A DNA stretch of 33,113 nt, from NCBI RefSeq assembly GCF_020829495.1, contig NZ_JAIVFQ010000075.1, forward strand, positions 1 to 33,113. The letters run 5' to 3'. This stretch comes from Nostoc favosum CHAB5714 (GTDB taxonomy: Bacteria > Cyanobacteriota > Cyanobacteriia > Cyanobacteriales > Nostocaceae). Below, one piece after another: positions 13,849-21,312 of this stretch; position 1 is the stretch's first letter, and every line of letters starts with the position of its first letter. The notes under the pieces were generated by a model. The model did no database searches, was not told where the DNA came from, and was given only the letters and a program-made list of their open reading frames with translations. Made by a program: the position numbers and the translations under genes.

Positions 13849-15141
13849 TTACCGTAAAGTCGGTTTTTCAAGGGCAATCAACTCAATAGTGCGGTCGCTT
13901 GGGTCTTTTGTGTAGACAGCATCCCGGTGAAGCATGATTAACTGGTCACAAACCTCAAAGATTTCACCAGAGTTGCGGAGTAAATGACGGTTCGGGCGTT
14001 TATCAGCCGTTGTTTGATTGCCCCGATTGATTTGACAGCCCAAGAAAACAGGGATTTTGTGAGACTTGGCAATATCCCGAATCTGGCGGGTAATCTTGCC
14101 GACTTCAAAAGCCATATTCCCCCCAGATTCCAGAGGAATCTGTTGCAAGTAGTCAATAAACACAGCACCAATAGAACCACCAAATTCGGCAATGGCACGG
14201 CGTACCGCACTTGCAATCATTGCAGTTGTAGGGGACGAATGCTCGTAAACCTTCCAAGGCAGTTCCACCATCTGTCCTATGCCTTGTGCTATTTGCTCCC
14301 AGTAGCACTGAGTATTGGTTTGAATCATAGAAGCGTCTACGCCTGTGATTCGGGCTAGCATTCGGGCATTGAGTTGATTCTTGTCCATTTCTGGAGTAAC
14401 GTACAGAACTGGTAATCCGAGCTTAGTCATGATTTCGTAAGCGTAAGAAATCATGAAGTGAGTTTTCCCCATGTGGGATTCAGCTGCTACTACTACCAAG
14501 CTGCTGGGATAAATGCCACCGGTGATATTTTCTAAGTCGTACCAACCAATTTTGTCGCCTGCCATGTTTCCCATCTCCAGCTTTTGAAAAAGTTCAATGC
14601 CCATGTCTTGTGCTGAGAAAACCTTGCAGCGTTCATCGCTTTGATTTTGGGTAACGCCAAAAACTTTCGCCTCAGCAAGCGATAGGACAAGTGGTAGTTC
14701 AGTTTGCGTCTCGTAACCGAGTTGGACAATTTCATTGCCCACTTTGATTAACTGCCGCCGTCGATATTTCTCCATTACCAAATCAGCCAAAGCGTCAATG
14801 TTAACGGCTGATACAGTGCGGTCTACCAAAGTCGCTAACTTATTCCTGCCACCAATGCGATTGAGCAAATTGTGGTCAGCCAACCAAGCGGTGATAGAAA
14901 GTAAATCTGTGGGTTGATATGTAGCATGAAGTCGGACTGCGGCTTGATAGATATATGAGTGGGCGCTGATGTAAAAGGCTTCAATGCTCAAGCGATCGCT
15001 GACTCTGGTTATTGCTTCTGGGTCAAGCATAATCCCGCCCAAAATCGCTTCTTCAGCTTCGATGTTTTGTGGGGGCAAGTTGTCAAGTGACCTGTCAGGA
15101 TGGAAAGAAACTACGTTGTCTTGATTGCTGTACTGAGTCAT
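13849..15141 (-). CDS. dnaB: replicative DNA helicase DnaB, frameshifted near the C-terminus
   Basis: The N-terminal domain (NLPPQNIEAEEAILGGIMLD, IYQAAVRLH) and the RecA-like ATPase domain are present: Walker A as AAESHMGKT (K226; the usual first Gly is Ala), Walker B as GAVFIDYLQQI (D330), then FLGCQINRG and LLRNSGEIFEVCDQLIMLHRD. The hexamer unwinds DNA at the fork; here it is probably a plasmid helicase. The frame ends after IELIALEKPTLR. One base off, the sequence continues YGKLGTATMLCDLSTSKF and stops at 13785, matching an expected C-terminus, so a single extra base near 13868-13872 replaces about 25 residues. The start overlaps the upstream gene by ATGA. Activity without this tail is uncertain. 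Confidence 0.88.
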   Translation of the reverse strand: MTQYSNQDNVVSFHPDRSLDNLPPQNIEAEEAILGGIMLDPEAITRVSDRLSIEAFYISAHSYIYQAAVRLHATYQPTDLLSITAWLADHNLLNRIGGRNKLATLVDRTVSAVNIDALADLVMEKYRRRQLIKVGNEIVQLGYETQTELPLVLSLAEAKVFGVTQNQSDERCKVFSAQDMGIELFQKLEMGNMAGDKIGWYDLENITGGIYPSSLVVVAAESHMGKTHFMISYAYEIMTKLGLPVLYVTPEMDKNQLNARMLARITGVDASMIQTNTQCYWEQIAQGIGQMVELPWKVYEHSSPTTAMIASAVRRAIAEFGGSIGAVFIDYLQQIPLESGGNMAFEVGKITRQIRDIAKSHKIPVFLGCQINRGNQTTADKRPNRHLLRNSGEIFEVCDQLIMLHRDAVYTKDPSDRTIELIALEKPTLR

Positions 15142-15455
15142 GCTCTAAGTGCTAATTTTAACTGGGTTTCAACTTCTCGTAGATCAACTACTGAGAATCG
15201 GGAATTGCTCGGAACTTTCGGAGTGTTGACTGCGGCTTGAAGTTTTGCCTTTAGCTCCAGCATTTGTGGGCTGTGTTGATACTCATTGGATGGAACCCGA
15301 ATGGATTGCTCAAGAGCACGGCGCATTTGGTCTTGTGCCAACGCATCTTCGAGTGAACTGTTAGTGGTGTTTTTTACTCTGTGAGCCAAAGCAGTATGCT
15401 GTTGAGGTAAGGGCTGTTTTTCTGTTTGCAATAGTGCTTGCTGATAACGCTGCAT
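15138..15455 (-). CDS. hypothetical protein, 105 aa, dnaB operon
   Basis: The product is not recognised. It is polar, Gln-rich and mostly helical (MQRYQQALLQTEKQPLPQQH, then LEDALAQDQMRRALEQSIRV and a helical tail VDLREVETQLKLALRA), with no membrane segment. Its stop overlaps the dnaB ATG as ATGA, which makes translation coupling and a functional link to the helicase plausible, for example as a helicase loader or accessory factor; this is inference from position only. A GGGGGA element lies about 12 bases upstream of the ATG. Confidence 0.6.
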   Translation of the reverse strand: MQRYQQALLQTEKQPLPQQHTALAHRVKNTTNSSLEDALAQDQMRRALEQSIRVPSNEYQHSPQMLELKAKLQAAVNTPKVPSNSRFSVVDLREVETQLKLALRA

Positions 15456-15601
15456 CAGGTTCGTCCATCCCCCTTTGGTTTTCTCCCAACTCCCTATATA
15501 TTCTGGCTTCTGACTCCTGGGTGCTTAATTCTTACAAATTTGGAATCTAGCTCTGATTTTTACTGTTGATAAAATTGCTATCTATGCAATACAAGTAAGC
15601 T

Positions 15602-15799
15602 TTAGTCTTCTGAAACATTTAATTGTCTATCTGCCATTGCGCGTTTGACCAGCTCTCCAAAAGCTTGGCTTTCATGTTCTCGTTCTAAAATCTGTCTAAT
15701 TAAAGTACCAATAGGAATTTTCTTCCATGTAGCTACAAGGCGAAATTCTTCGTAAGCCTTTTCTGACAAAGTGATCGAAAGCATATATCGTTCTGGCAT
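15602..15799 (-). CDS. ribbon-helix-helix (CopG/Arc-like) protein, 65 aa
   Basis: The ATG at 15799 has GGAGAG at good spacing, whereas the alternative ATG at 15859 (20 residues longer) lacks one. YMLSITLSEKAYEEFRLVATW followed by KKIPIGTLIRQILERE fits the ribbon-helix-helix pattern: a beta strand with alternating side chains, helix A, a P/G turn and helix B. Such small proteins bind direct operator repeats as dimers and regulate plasmid copy number, partition or toxin genes. Three ACAATTG repeats upstream fit autoregulation. The next genes downstream are the 105-aa protein and dnaB, about 150 bases away. Confidence 0.7.
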   Translation of the reverse strand: MPERYMLSITLSEKAYEEFRLVATWKKIPIGTLIRQILEREHESQAFGELVKRAMADRQLNVSED

Positions 15800-15886
15800 A
15801 AGGCTCTCCAAAATCTGAGATAATTCAAAAATACGCTCTGCGCTTTTGTTAGTACGCATATACTAAAATGATATCGAGGTTTTATT

Positions 15887-15915
15887 ACAATTGCCTTACA
15901 ATTGTCTAACAATTG
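15887..15915. promoter_or_regulatory. three ACAATTG repeats at 11-bp pitch (RHH operator candidate)
   Basis: ACAATTG occurs at 15887, 15898 and 15909, exactly 11 bp apart, each with a palindromic CAATTG core. The array is 28 bases upstream of the long start (15859) and 88 upstream of the preferred start of the RHH gene. Direct repeats one helical turn apart are typical binding sites for ribbon-helix-helix dimers. Confidence 0.65.
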
Positions 15916-16346
15916 TATAGATTTTGTTGATGGTCAATATCCTAAATTCTCTATTGACTCAATCGTTCGAGGTAGTTAACGAGATATCCTCATCTGTTAA
16001 AAGCAGCAGTCCCAGTCCCATCAAACCGATCCGTTTCGTTGCCCCAGCAGTCTCTATATTTGTGTGAACACCTTTTATTCTGTACTGGTTATTGGTGGTA
16101 TAGAGTAATCAATCGTACTAACCTTACTCAGTAGCGATCGCTTTTTGCCTCAAAGTTTCAGTTGAGGAACCAGGGAAAGAACCACGAAAACAGGCTTCAC
16201 CGATAGATTTGTATGAAGGGAAGGCGTTATTATCACAACCGGCTCGACGGCACAGGTGAGAGTAAACTCGAAATGCCTCCATTGTTAGTGGTAAATCATC
16301 CAGCTTACTATCGATATAAATATGGCGTTTTCTTCTGCCGTAGCTA

Positions 16347-17549
16347 GTAGTCTACCAAGGCAACTTTGCTAGGTTAAACTTGGATATAAACGCTGCATTT
16401 TTCGGCGAGCATCTTTAGTTTGAAAACCCCAATAGACACTGGCTTTTTGTTGATTACGTTGTTTCTCCCAAGCGGCAATCTCAGAAGTTAATGTTTCTGC
16501 ATTAGGAATACGCCGTTCTAAACATTGGCGAGATAAAACAGATAATTCAATTTCTACTTGATTCAGCCAAGAAGCGTGTTTAGGAGTATAGTGAAACTCT
16601 AATTTTTGAATAATTCGACGTGCTTCTTCTGCTGGAAAAACTTCATATAATGCACTGGGGGTATGAATATTCAGGTTATCAACTACTAAACGGATTACAT
16701 CAGCCTCTCGGTAATAAACATCTACTAAATTTTTCATCTGTTTAGCAAAATCGGCTTTAGTTCGACGTTCTGTAACTTCGATATGCCGCCAGCCTGCTAA
16801 GGGTTGAAAACACGCAAATAAATTTACTGTTCCGTTACGTTTATACTCGAAATCATAACGTTCAGGTTGCTCCGGCTCTGGTGGCAAAGGCTGTCTAACT
16901 TCTTCTACTAATTGATATGGACACTCATCAAAGCAGACTACAGGGCGTTTAGGATCATAAGGCTCATTGTACAAATCCAGTACATCTTCCATTCGGAAAA
17001 CATATTCCGCATTTACTTCAGGGATACACCATTGTTCTTTCAACCAAGGTTTGATTTCATTTTTTTTAAAGTCTGACGTACTGTTTCATCTGAGATTGAA
17101 TCTATGATCCCAACGTTCACTAAATGATCTGCTAATAATTGCATTGTCCAACGCACTCTCCCTTCTGGCGGATTAGAACAAGCCGTTGCAATCAAAAATG
17201 CTTCTTGCTTTTCATCTAATTTTTGAGGTTTTGGTGGATGTGGTTCATCCTCTAACGCAAAATCTAATCCACCAATGACAAATTTTTCTCGTGTCCGCTG
17301 TACTGTTGCAACATGAACTCTAACTCTATCAGCGATCGCTGAGTCTGTTTCATCTTCAGCAGCCATCAAAAGAATATTTGCACGGGTTATAGTTCTTGCC
17401 TTGTGCTTACCTTTCTTTATTATTGATTGCAGTTGAGAAACTTCATCTTCACTCAAGTCAACGATGTACTTCTTTGCCATATTATTCCCTGTTTTTGGCT
17501 AGTTTACCAATTACAGGTATTACTTAGCAAACTTTGCTTGGCAGACTAC
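16347..17549 (-). mobile_element. IS630-family insertion sequence, 1,203 bp
   Basis: The ends are 25-bp imperfect inverted repeats (GTAGTCTACCAAGG... at 16347 and GTAGTCTGCCAAGC... inverted from 17549; 21 of 25 match) flanked by TA at 16345-16346 and 17550-17551, the TA target duplication of IS630/Tc1-like elements. Excision with one TA restores the frame of the surrounding HTH gene, which confirms the boundaries. Confidence 0.9.
16369..17480 (-). CDS. IS630-family transposase, two frames joined by -1 slip on A8
   Basis: Frame 1 (17480-17040) has an HTH region (ITRANILLMAAEDETDSAIA then DRVRVHVATVQRTREKF) and a linker up to ETVRQTLKK. Frame 2 (to 16369) carries the DDE domain: VVCFDECPYQ (first Asp), IRLVVDNLNIH (second Asp) and HASWLNQVEIELSVLSRQ (Glu). 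At T8 on the plus strand (17060-17067), read as A8 in the gene, a -1 shift gives TLKKNEIKPWLKEQWCIP, the continuous family sequence; so the full protein of about 370 aa depends on frameshifting, as is common in IS630. Both frames look undamaged, so the element may be active. Confidence 0.88.
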
Positions 17550-17614
17550 TAGAGCCATCACCTTGTATTTTTTCTGTTAAACTCATATCTATAGACCTCA
17601 AATGGTTTGGTTTC

Positions 17615-17640
17615 CCCCCGCACTGCGCTACAGGCGGGGG
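17615..17640. terminator. GC-rich stem-loop between DUF5131 gene and HTH pseudogene
   Basis: CCCCCGC (17615-17621) pairs with GCGGGGG (17634-17640) around a 12-base loop; TTTTG follows on the plus strand. It lies 11 bases downstream of the DUF5131 stop, so it probably ends that minus-strand transcript, although the T-run is on the plus side. Confidence 0.55.
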
Positions 17641-17651
17641 TTTTGCTTTAT

Positions 17652-18458
17652 TCACGCATCAAAGGGAAATTCTCTAACTTGCAGATATTCGGGAAACTCT
17701 TCAATGTTTCCTCCCTTCTTGTCACGGGTTTTGAATCGCTGCCCCTCAAGTTTTGCATTCGCCCCCAACTGCTTCACAAATACGGGTGTTTTCGATTGTT
17801 GGCATTGTTGGACAATTGATTCGAGCCATTCGATGTGGCATGGTCTGGAATTTGGGCCAGACTCACCACCAATAATGACTAACTGAACATCATTCAAATA
17901 GTGAGTGATATCGCCCAAATCTTCTAGTAATGGTTCAACTGACCAGAACCGAATTAAAGCTGGAATTTTGCTAAGAAATTGACTACGTTCTTCTAAAGTG
18001 CGGCGATTCTCAATCGAAGTTCCTGGCCAAATATTTAAAGGTAACTTGTCTAGTCCATGACAAGAAAGCCATTCATCCATAGATGACAGCATAATTTCTG
18101 GGCGTTTGGTGAGAATCTGAAATATTTGATTGGGAGCAACGAACATTCCGTCCAGCATTTCATGTTGCCAAAAACGCGGAACCCACTCACCAAAAACATC
18201 TGTCATTGAAGAAACAAAATGCTTTTTGGGTTTTCTTTGGAACCCCCATTTCCGAATAGCTTCTGTATCTAACACTAGCTCTGGTGGTTGCCCAGAATAG
18301 GGTTGCTTATTCCCACCAAAGAAAGAATTTTGATTCAGCTTCTCTGCAAAACAATTTGCACAGCCCTCGCTTTTCTTATGACACCACCAACCGCCGACTT
18401 TGGCACGGATAATATTATCTGTTTGGTCAGTCCAAGATATTTGCGTAATACTACTCAT
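17652..18458 (-). CDS. DUF5131 / phage Gp37-Gp68 family protein, 268 aa
   Basis: The protein has the family pattern throughout: an N-terminal ITQISWTDQTDNI, the cysteine cluster GWWCHKKSEGCANCFAEKLN (C-x7-C-x2-C), KKHFVSSMTDVFGEWVP, QILTKRPE, LPLNIWPGTSIEN, IRFWSVEPLLEDLGDI, and QLVIIGGESGPNSRPCHIEW near the C-terminus. The layout resembles radical-SAM-like iron-sulfur folds, but the function is not known; relatives are in phages and plasmids. The start overlaps the end of the HNH gene by 8 bases, so the two are coupled. Confidence 0.82.
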   Translation of the reverse strand: MSSITQISWTDQTDNIIRAKVGGWWCHKKSEGCANCFAEKLNQNSFFGGNKQPYSGQPPELVLDTEAIRKWGFQRKPKKHFVSSMTDVFGEWVPRFWQHEMLDGMFVAPNQIFQILTKRPEIMLSSMDEWLSCHGLDKLPLNIWPGTSIENRRTLEERSQFLSKIPALIRFWSVEPLLEDLGDITHYLNDVQLVIIGGESGPNSRPCHIEWLESIVQQCQQSKTPVFVKQLGANAKLEGQRFKTRDKKGGNIEEFPEYLQVREFPFDA

Positions 18459-19137
18459 TTATTTGTTCCTCTGTAAATAAAATCCAAAACACTTCATGAG
18501 GGATTATGTTGTTTTTAGCTAGCCATTCGTTTAAATTGGACTGATTTTTTGAACTGTTGCAGTAACGACAGCACGGTACAAGATTTCCTTTTTTTGATTT
18601 ACCGCCTTTTACAACAGGAATGACGTGATCCAACCCAGTAGCTCGGTTTTTACAGCAATAAACACACAAACCCTTAGATATATTCATCAATTCATTTTTT
18701 AAATGCAGAGAAATAGAATCTGTTTTTTTTCGCCTGGCTCTTACACGCTGCACAATTTTAAATCTAGCTTCTTCATTTTCGTTGTATATTTTCTTCTGTT
18801 CCCTTGCAAGACAGGATGTACAAGCCCCTTGCCATTTGCTATTAATGACCTTTTGAATCCATTTCTTGCATCCACGACACCACGCAAAGCCAGTTTTTGC
18901 TTTTTCAATTCTTTCAGACTTACTTGGAGAGTTGTCTTTTTTAGGGTAGTCACAATTTTTGCAGATTGCTTTTAAAGCATCCCACCTGCTTTTATCTTGG
19001 CTATAATTAGTTTTATTTTTCCATTGTTTGCATTTGTAGCACCATTTTTGATCCGAATCTACCAGTAATTGATACTCTTCTAAAGAAATTCCTATTCGGC
19101 GTGCGTGCTTTTTAAGTGTCCCAATTAAACTTCCCAT
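18451..19137 (-). CDS. HNH endonuclease with N-terminal zinc fingers, 228 aa
   Basis: The C-terminal domain is an HNH nuclease: GLCVYCCKNRATGLDHVIPV (first CxxC and the D-H of the active site), then KGNLVPCCRYCNSSKNQS (second CxxC and Asn). N-terminal are two CxxC pairs, WCYKCKQWKNKTNYSQD and ICKNCDYPK, and CRGCKKWIQ and CTSC, which may hold zinc and bind DNA. It would nick or cut double-stranded DNA. It lies three bases downstream of the adenine-type methyltransferase and overlaps DUF5131, so the three form an operon; a restriction-modification or phage-derived role is inferred. Confidence 0.85.
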   Translation of the reverse strand: MGSLIGTLKKHARRIGISLEEYQLLVDSDQKWCYKCKQWKNKTNYSQDKSRWDALKAICKNCDYPKKDNSPSKSERIEKAKTGFAWCRGCKKWIQKVINSKWQGACTSCLAREQKKIYNENEEARFKIVQRVRARRKKTDSISLHLKNELMNISKGLCVYCCKNRATGLDHVIPVVKGGKSKKGNLVPCCRYCNSSKNQSNLNEWLAKNNIIPHEVFWILFTEEQINE

Positions 19138-19139
19138 AA

Positions 19140-19856
19140 TTAAAGAGAGCTTTGATAGTAGGTACTAATTTCACTGTTGGCGATCGCCCGAACAATCGAT
19201 AAAGCGGATTCAGGACTAATCGCTTTGTCTGGGGTTTTGTAAAAGCCAGTAATTCTATTAGCAGGGCGTGTAATAATTCGTTGTTGTGTAGTGCATTTGT
19301 CCCAAACAAAACACGAAATCGTGATGTTATCTGTTGCCCAGCGCTTACCTTTCTTATCCTTGCGAAAGCAGTAACGGGGCATGATCAGTACAAGTGACGG
19401 CGGATATTCTTCGAGGAATGCAGCACGGTCATCACAGGGTTCCAAGAAACTGGTCAACAAAAATGCAGCAACACCCACACGAGCTTTTGCGAATGCATTT
19501 TTGATAATTGGTGCAGCAAAATCCGAATATGGTGGATTAGTGCAGATCCAATCGCACTCTGGCAAAGAATTCCATGACTCGGATAGTGTTGCATCCAAAT
19601 GGTAATCAGCCGCAAGATGTGGATCAATATCGTTCGTCCACATTTGCTTGGTGTGTGGCCAGGCTTGGAGTAAAGATGCGATCGCCCCCATTCCTACGCA
19701 AGGCTCACCAATCACACCAGATAATGGAACATGGCGCAGTAGTTCAGTTGTGAACCATGAGGGAGACTCGTAAAAGTTCAGAGGATGTCTACCAACAGCT
19801 TCTACTTTAGATGTACTTGTATATGGTTCTGGTGTCAGTAGTGGCGTGACAATCAT
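19140..19856 (-). CDS. SAM-dependent DNA methyltransferase (N6-adenine-type), 238 aa
   Basis: The motif NPPY in CDWICTNPPYSDFAAP is the catalytic motif IV of N6-adenine (or N4-cytosine) DNA methyltransferases, and GEPCVGMGAIASLL is motif I for SAM binding, followed by MWTNDIDPH as the acidic loop. It is small, with no obvious separate target-recognition domain; the C-terminal half (LLTSFLEPCDDRAAFLEEY, then VLIMPRYCFRKDKKGKRW) may serve this. The start overlaps the stop of the 153-aa gene by ATGA. Together with HNH downstream this resembles a compact modification-plus-nuclease pair. Confidence 0.83.
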   Translation of the reverse strand: MIVTPLLTPEPYTSTSKVEAVGRHPLNFYESPSWFTTELLRHVPLSGVIGEPCVGMGAIASLLQAWPHTKQMWTNDIDPHLAADYHLDATLSESWNSLPECDWICTNPPYSDFAAPIIKNAFAKARVGVAAFLLTSFLEPCDDRAAFLEEYPPSLVLIMPRYCFRKDKKGKRWATDNITISCFVWDKCTTQQRIITRPANRITGFYKTPDKAISPESALSIVRAIANSEISTYYQSSL

Positions 19857-20314
19857 ACTTCATCCTCACTAAATTCAATGTGGCTTAAAGTTTGAAGTTC
19901 AACAGCTAATCCACTTAAGAAATTTTGGAGTTCAACTGTTGCCAATTCTTTGGATATCTCTTTTTCTGACGTGTAAATAAGTTGCTTGTGATGCCCAAAA
20001 TAAACTTCTGTACGAGTTAAGTTTTGCTCTGTGTCAGTTAACAGAGTTAAAGTAAATCTTCCAAGTTTGCAAAAGTAATAAGGACGTTTTGGACTCCAAG
20101 ACTTTCCGGGTTGCCAAGTGATTTTGGGTTTTTTATTAATGTGAACACTGATAGATTCAAAATCAACATGGAAAATGTTCAGTAATGAAAACATTTCGCC
20201 ACTGTTGTAATGGTCTACAACGTGCTGTCTAATGCCTAATTCTGCTAAACCATCGGGAATATCAATGTGAGCTTCAGATGTGATTTTTTCAACTACTGTG
20301 ACTATGGCTTTCAT
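19853..20314 (-). CDS. hypothetical protein, 153 aa
   Basis: The product is not recognised. It starts with a beta-like MKAIVTVVEKITSEAHIDI, has a TWQPGKSW...RPYYFCKLGRFTLTLL core of predicted strands, and an acidic helical C-terminus. No signal peptide or membrane segment. It is the first gene of the methyltransferase-HNH-DUF5131 operon, and its stop overlaps the methyltransferase start as ATGA. The ATG at 20314 is preceded by AGGATAACGGAT, and the leader contains the hairpin at 20351-20379. Confidence 0.6.
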   Translation of the reverse strand: MKAIVTVVEKITSEAHIDIPDGLAELGIRQHVVDHYNSGEMFSLLNIFHVDFESISVHINKKPKITWQPGKSWSPKRPYYFCKLGRFTLTLLTDTEQNLTRTEVYFGHHKQLIYTSEKEISKELATVELQNFLSGLAVELQTLSHIEFSEDEV

Positions 20315-20350
20315 ATCCGTTATCCTGAAAGTAAGGAGTATCTTTGTGTG

Positions 20351-20384
20351 GCGATTGTTACTTATTGAGCGGCAATCGCTTTTT
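20351..20384 (-). promoter_or_regulatory. 5'-leader hairpin ahead of the 153-aa gene
   Basis: GCGATTG (20351-20357) pairs with CAATCGC (20373-20379) across a 15-base loop, with TTTTT on the plus side (AAAAA before the stem on the coding strand). It lies 37 bases before the ATG and parallels the leaders at 538, 1822 and 21247. The remaining bases to 20597 hold no supported gene. Confidence 0.6.
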
Positions 20385-20597
20385 ATTTTGATTGTTAGAA
20401 ACCTTGAAGTTACGACACTTTCTTGAGATGTGTATTATTTGCTAGAGAAGTCATCTTTGTAACAAATAATGTCAAAATGCTGTTAGTTGATTGACTACGT
20501 GAAAGAGAAGCTTTTAATGTTATTGGTAATATTCAATGCTTTAGCAATAACTTGCGTCTTTAGATTAGCGAACGTTTCTGTGGTGAGGCGTTCGCTT

Positions 20598-21137
20598 TCA
20601 CTTAACCAGCACTGGTTCTTTCTTACTAGTGAAAGCCCCCGCCTGCCTTAGCGCTGCACCAGGACTGGGATGAGCGAAGAACTCTTCTACAGCTTTGGTC
20701 AACCCAGCCGCAACAGCCGATTCGTGGCAAGCGTAGACATAGATGGGCTGTTGCACACCGTTAACCAATCGCGTCTCTTGGCGATCGCCTAGATGTGGGT
20801 AGAATGTTCTCACCCATGTGCCTAAATGTCCTCGATAGTGAGCGCCGCTCAGGGGGACTTTCTTTCCCAGTTCGCTTTCTGCAAAGTTCACAACTCCCAA
20901 CCAGCGTTCTTTTGAAGGGGTTAGCAATTTTCTGTTATGTTCTGCCAGAAGATTCCCGGCATAGTCTTTAAATTGCTGTTCGGTGTACGGGTTGAGTCTG
21001 CCACCAGTTAACTCAGCCAAAGTCTTCATTGCCAGGACAAGAGTATGCAATCGCTGTTCAACTGGGGGAAGGGCTGGTGTGGAGGGTTGTTCTTGTGGTT
21101 GAGTAGCGGGTTTTGTCCAGCCCATAATGTCTTGCAT
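20598..21137 (-). CDS. hypothetical protein, 179 aa, possibly 5'-truncated
   Basis: The product is not recognised. After a proline/glutamine-rich linker (PATQPQEQPSTPALPPVEQR) comes a helical part LHTLVLAMKTLAELTGGRL, then RKLLTPSKERWLGVVNFAES and an HYRGHLGTWVRTFYPHLG segment; the C-terminus has EFFAHPSPGAALRQAGA. Upstream of the ATG the frame stays open to 21284 and is strongly protein-like (HELLHYYGYEAGKRCSEQAR then ACEAFESIGVRAWMQ), yet has no ATG, GTG or TTG. The gene may be the 3' part of a longer one cut at the HIP1 palindrome (21247-21286), with translation now starting internally. Confidence 0.6.
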   Translation of the reverse strand: MQDIMGWTKPATQPQEQPSTPALPPVEQRLHTLVLAMKTLAELTGGRLNPYTEQQFKDYAGNLLAEHNRKLLTPSKERWLGVVNFAESELGKKVPLSGAHYRGHLGTWVRTFYPHLGDRQETRLVNGVQQPIYVYACHESAVAAGLTKAVEEFFAHPSPGAALRQAGAFTSKKEPVLVK

Positions 21138-21246
21138 CCAGGCGCGAACACCGATACTTTCAAATGCTTCACAGGCTAATCTTGCTTGTTCGCTGCATCT
21201 TTTCCCCGCTTCGTAACCGTAATAGTGAAGTAGTTCATGTAAATCA

Positions 21247-21286
21247 AAAGGCGATCGCCTGCCTGAGAAACATCGCGATCGCCTTT
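21247..21286. promoter_or_regulatory. HIP1 palindromic hairpin, leader of the gene at 21313
   Basis: AAAGGCGATCGC (21247-21258) and GCGATCGCCTTT (21275-21286) are perfect 12-bp inverted repeats with a 16-base loop. The hairpin ends 26 bases before the plus-strand ATG at 21313, with AAAGG ribosome-binding text between, matching the leader layout at 538, 1822 and 20351. It also marks the 5' end of the open frame of the minus-strand gene. Confidence 0.7.
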
Positions 21287-21312
21287 ATCACCCAATCAAA
21301 GGTTTTAAAATT

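Larger units (their letters stand above)
16124..17586 (-). pseudogene. plasmid-type helix-turn-helix protein interrupted by IS630 element
   Basis: With the IS (16347-17549) and one TA removed, a minus-strand frame starting at the ATG at 17586 reads MSLTEKIQGDGSSYGRRKR, then HIYIDSKLDDLPLTMEAFRV and YSHLCRRAGCDNNAFPSYKS, then IGEACFRGS, TLRQKAIATE and a stop at 16124. This is the winged-helix N-terminal domain of a protein seen on many cyanobacterial plasmids and often annotated helix-turn-helix or replication-initiator-like. The gene is thus doubly broken: cut at GGC-TC|TA-GC by the IS, and ended about 100 residues in, where intact relatives continue with the rest of the wing and a C-terminal region. 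Involvement in replication is inferred from family and neighbourhood. Confidence 0.7.

Noticed and set aside
13984..14358. Plus-strand 124-codon frame inside dnaB
   Set aside because: It is opposite the DnaB Walker B and following motifs and lacks any recognisable domain.
15480..15540. Protein-like text upstream of the 105-aa gene (TCTGACTCCTGGGTGC region)
   Set aside because: It resembles a dispersed non-coding repeat common in Nostocales intergenic DNA; the frame is short and not continuous with the gene.
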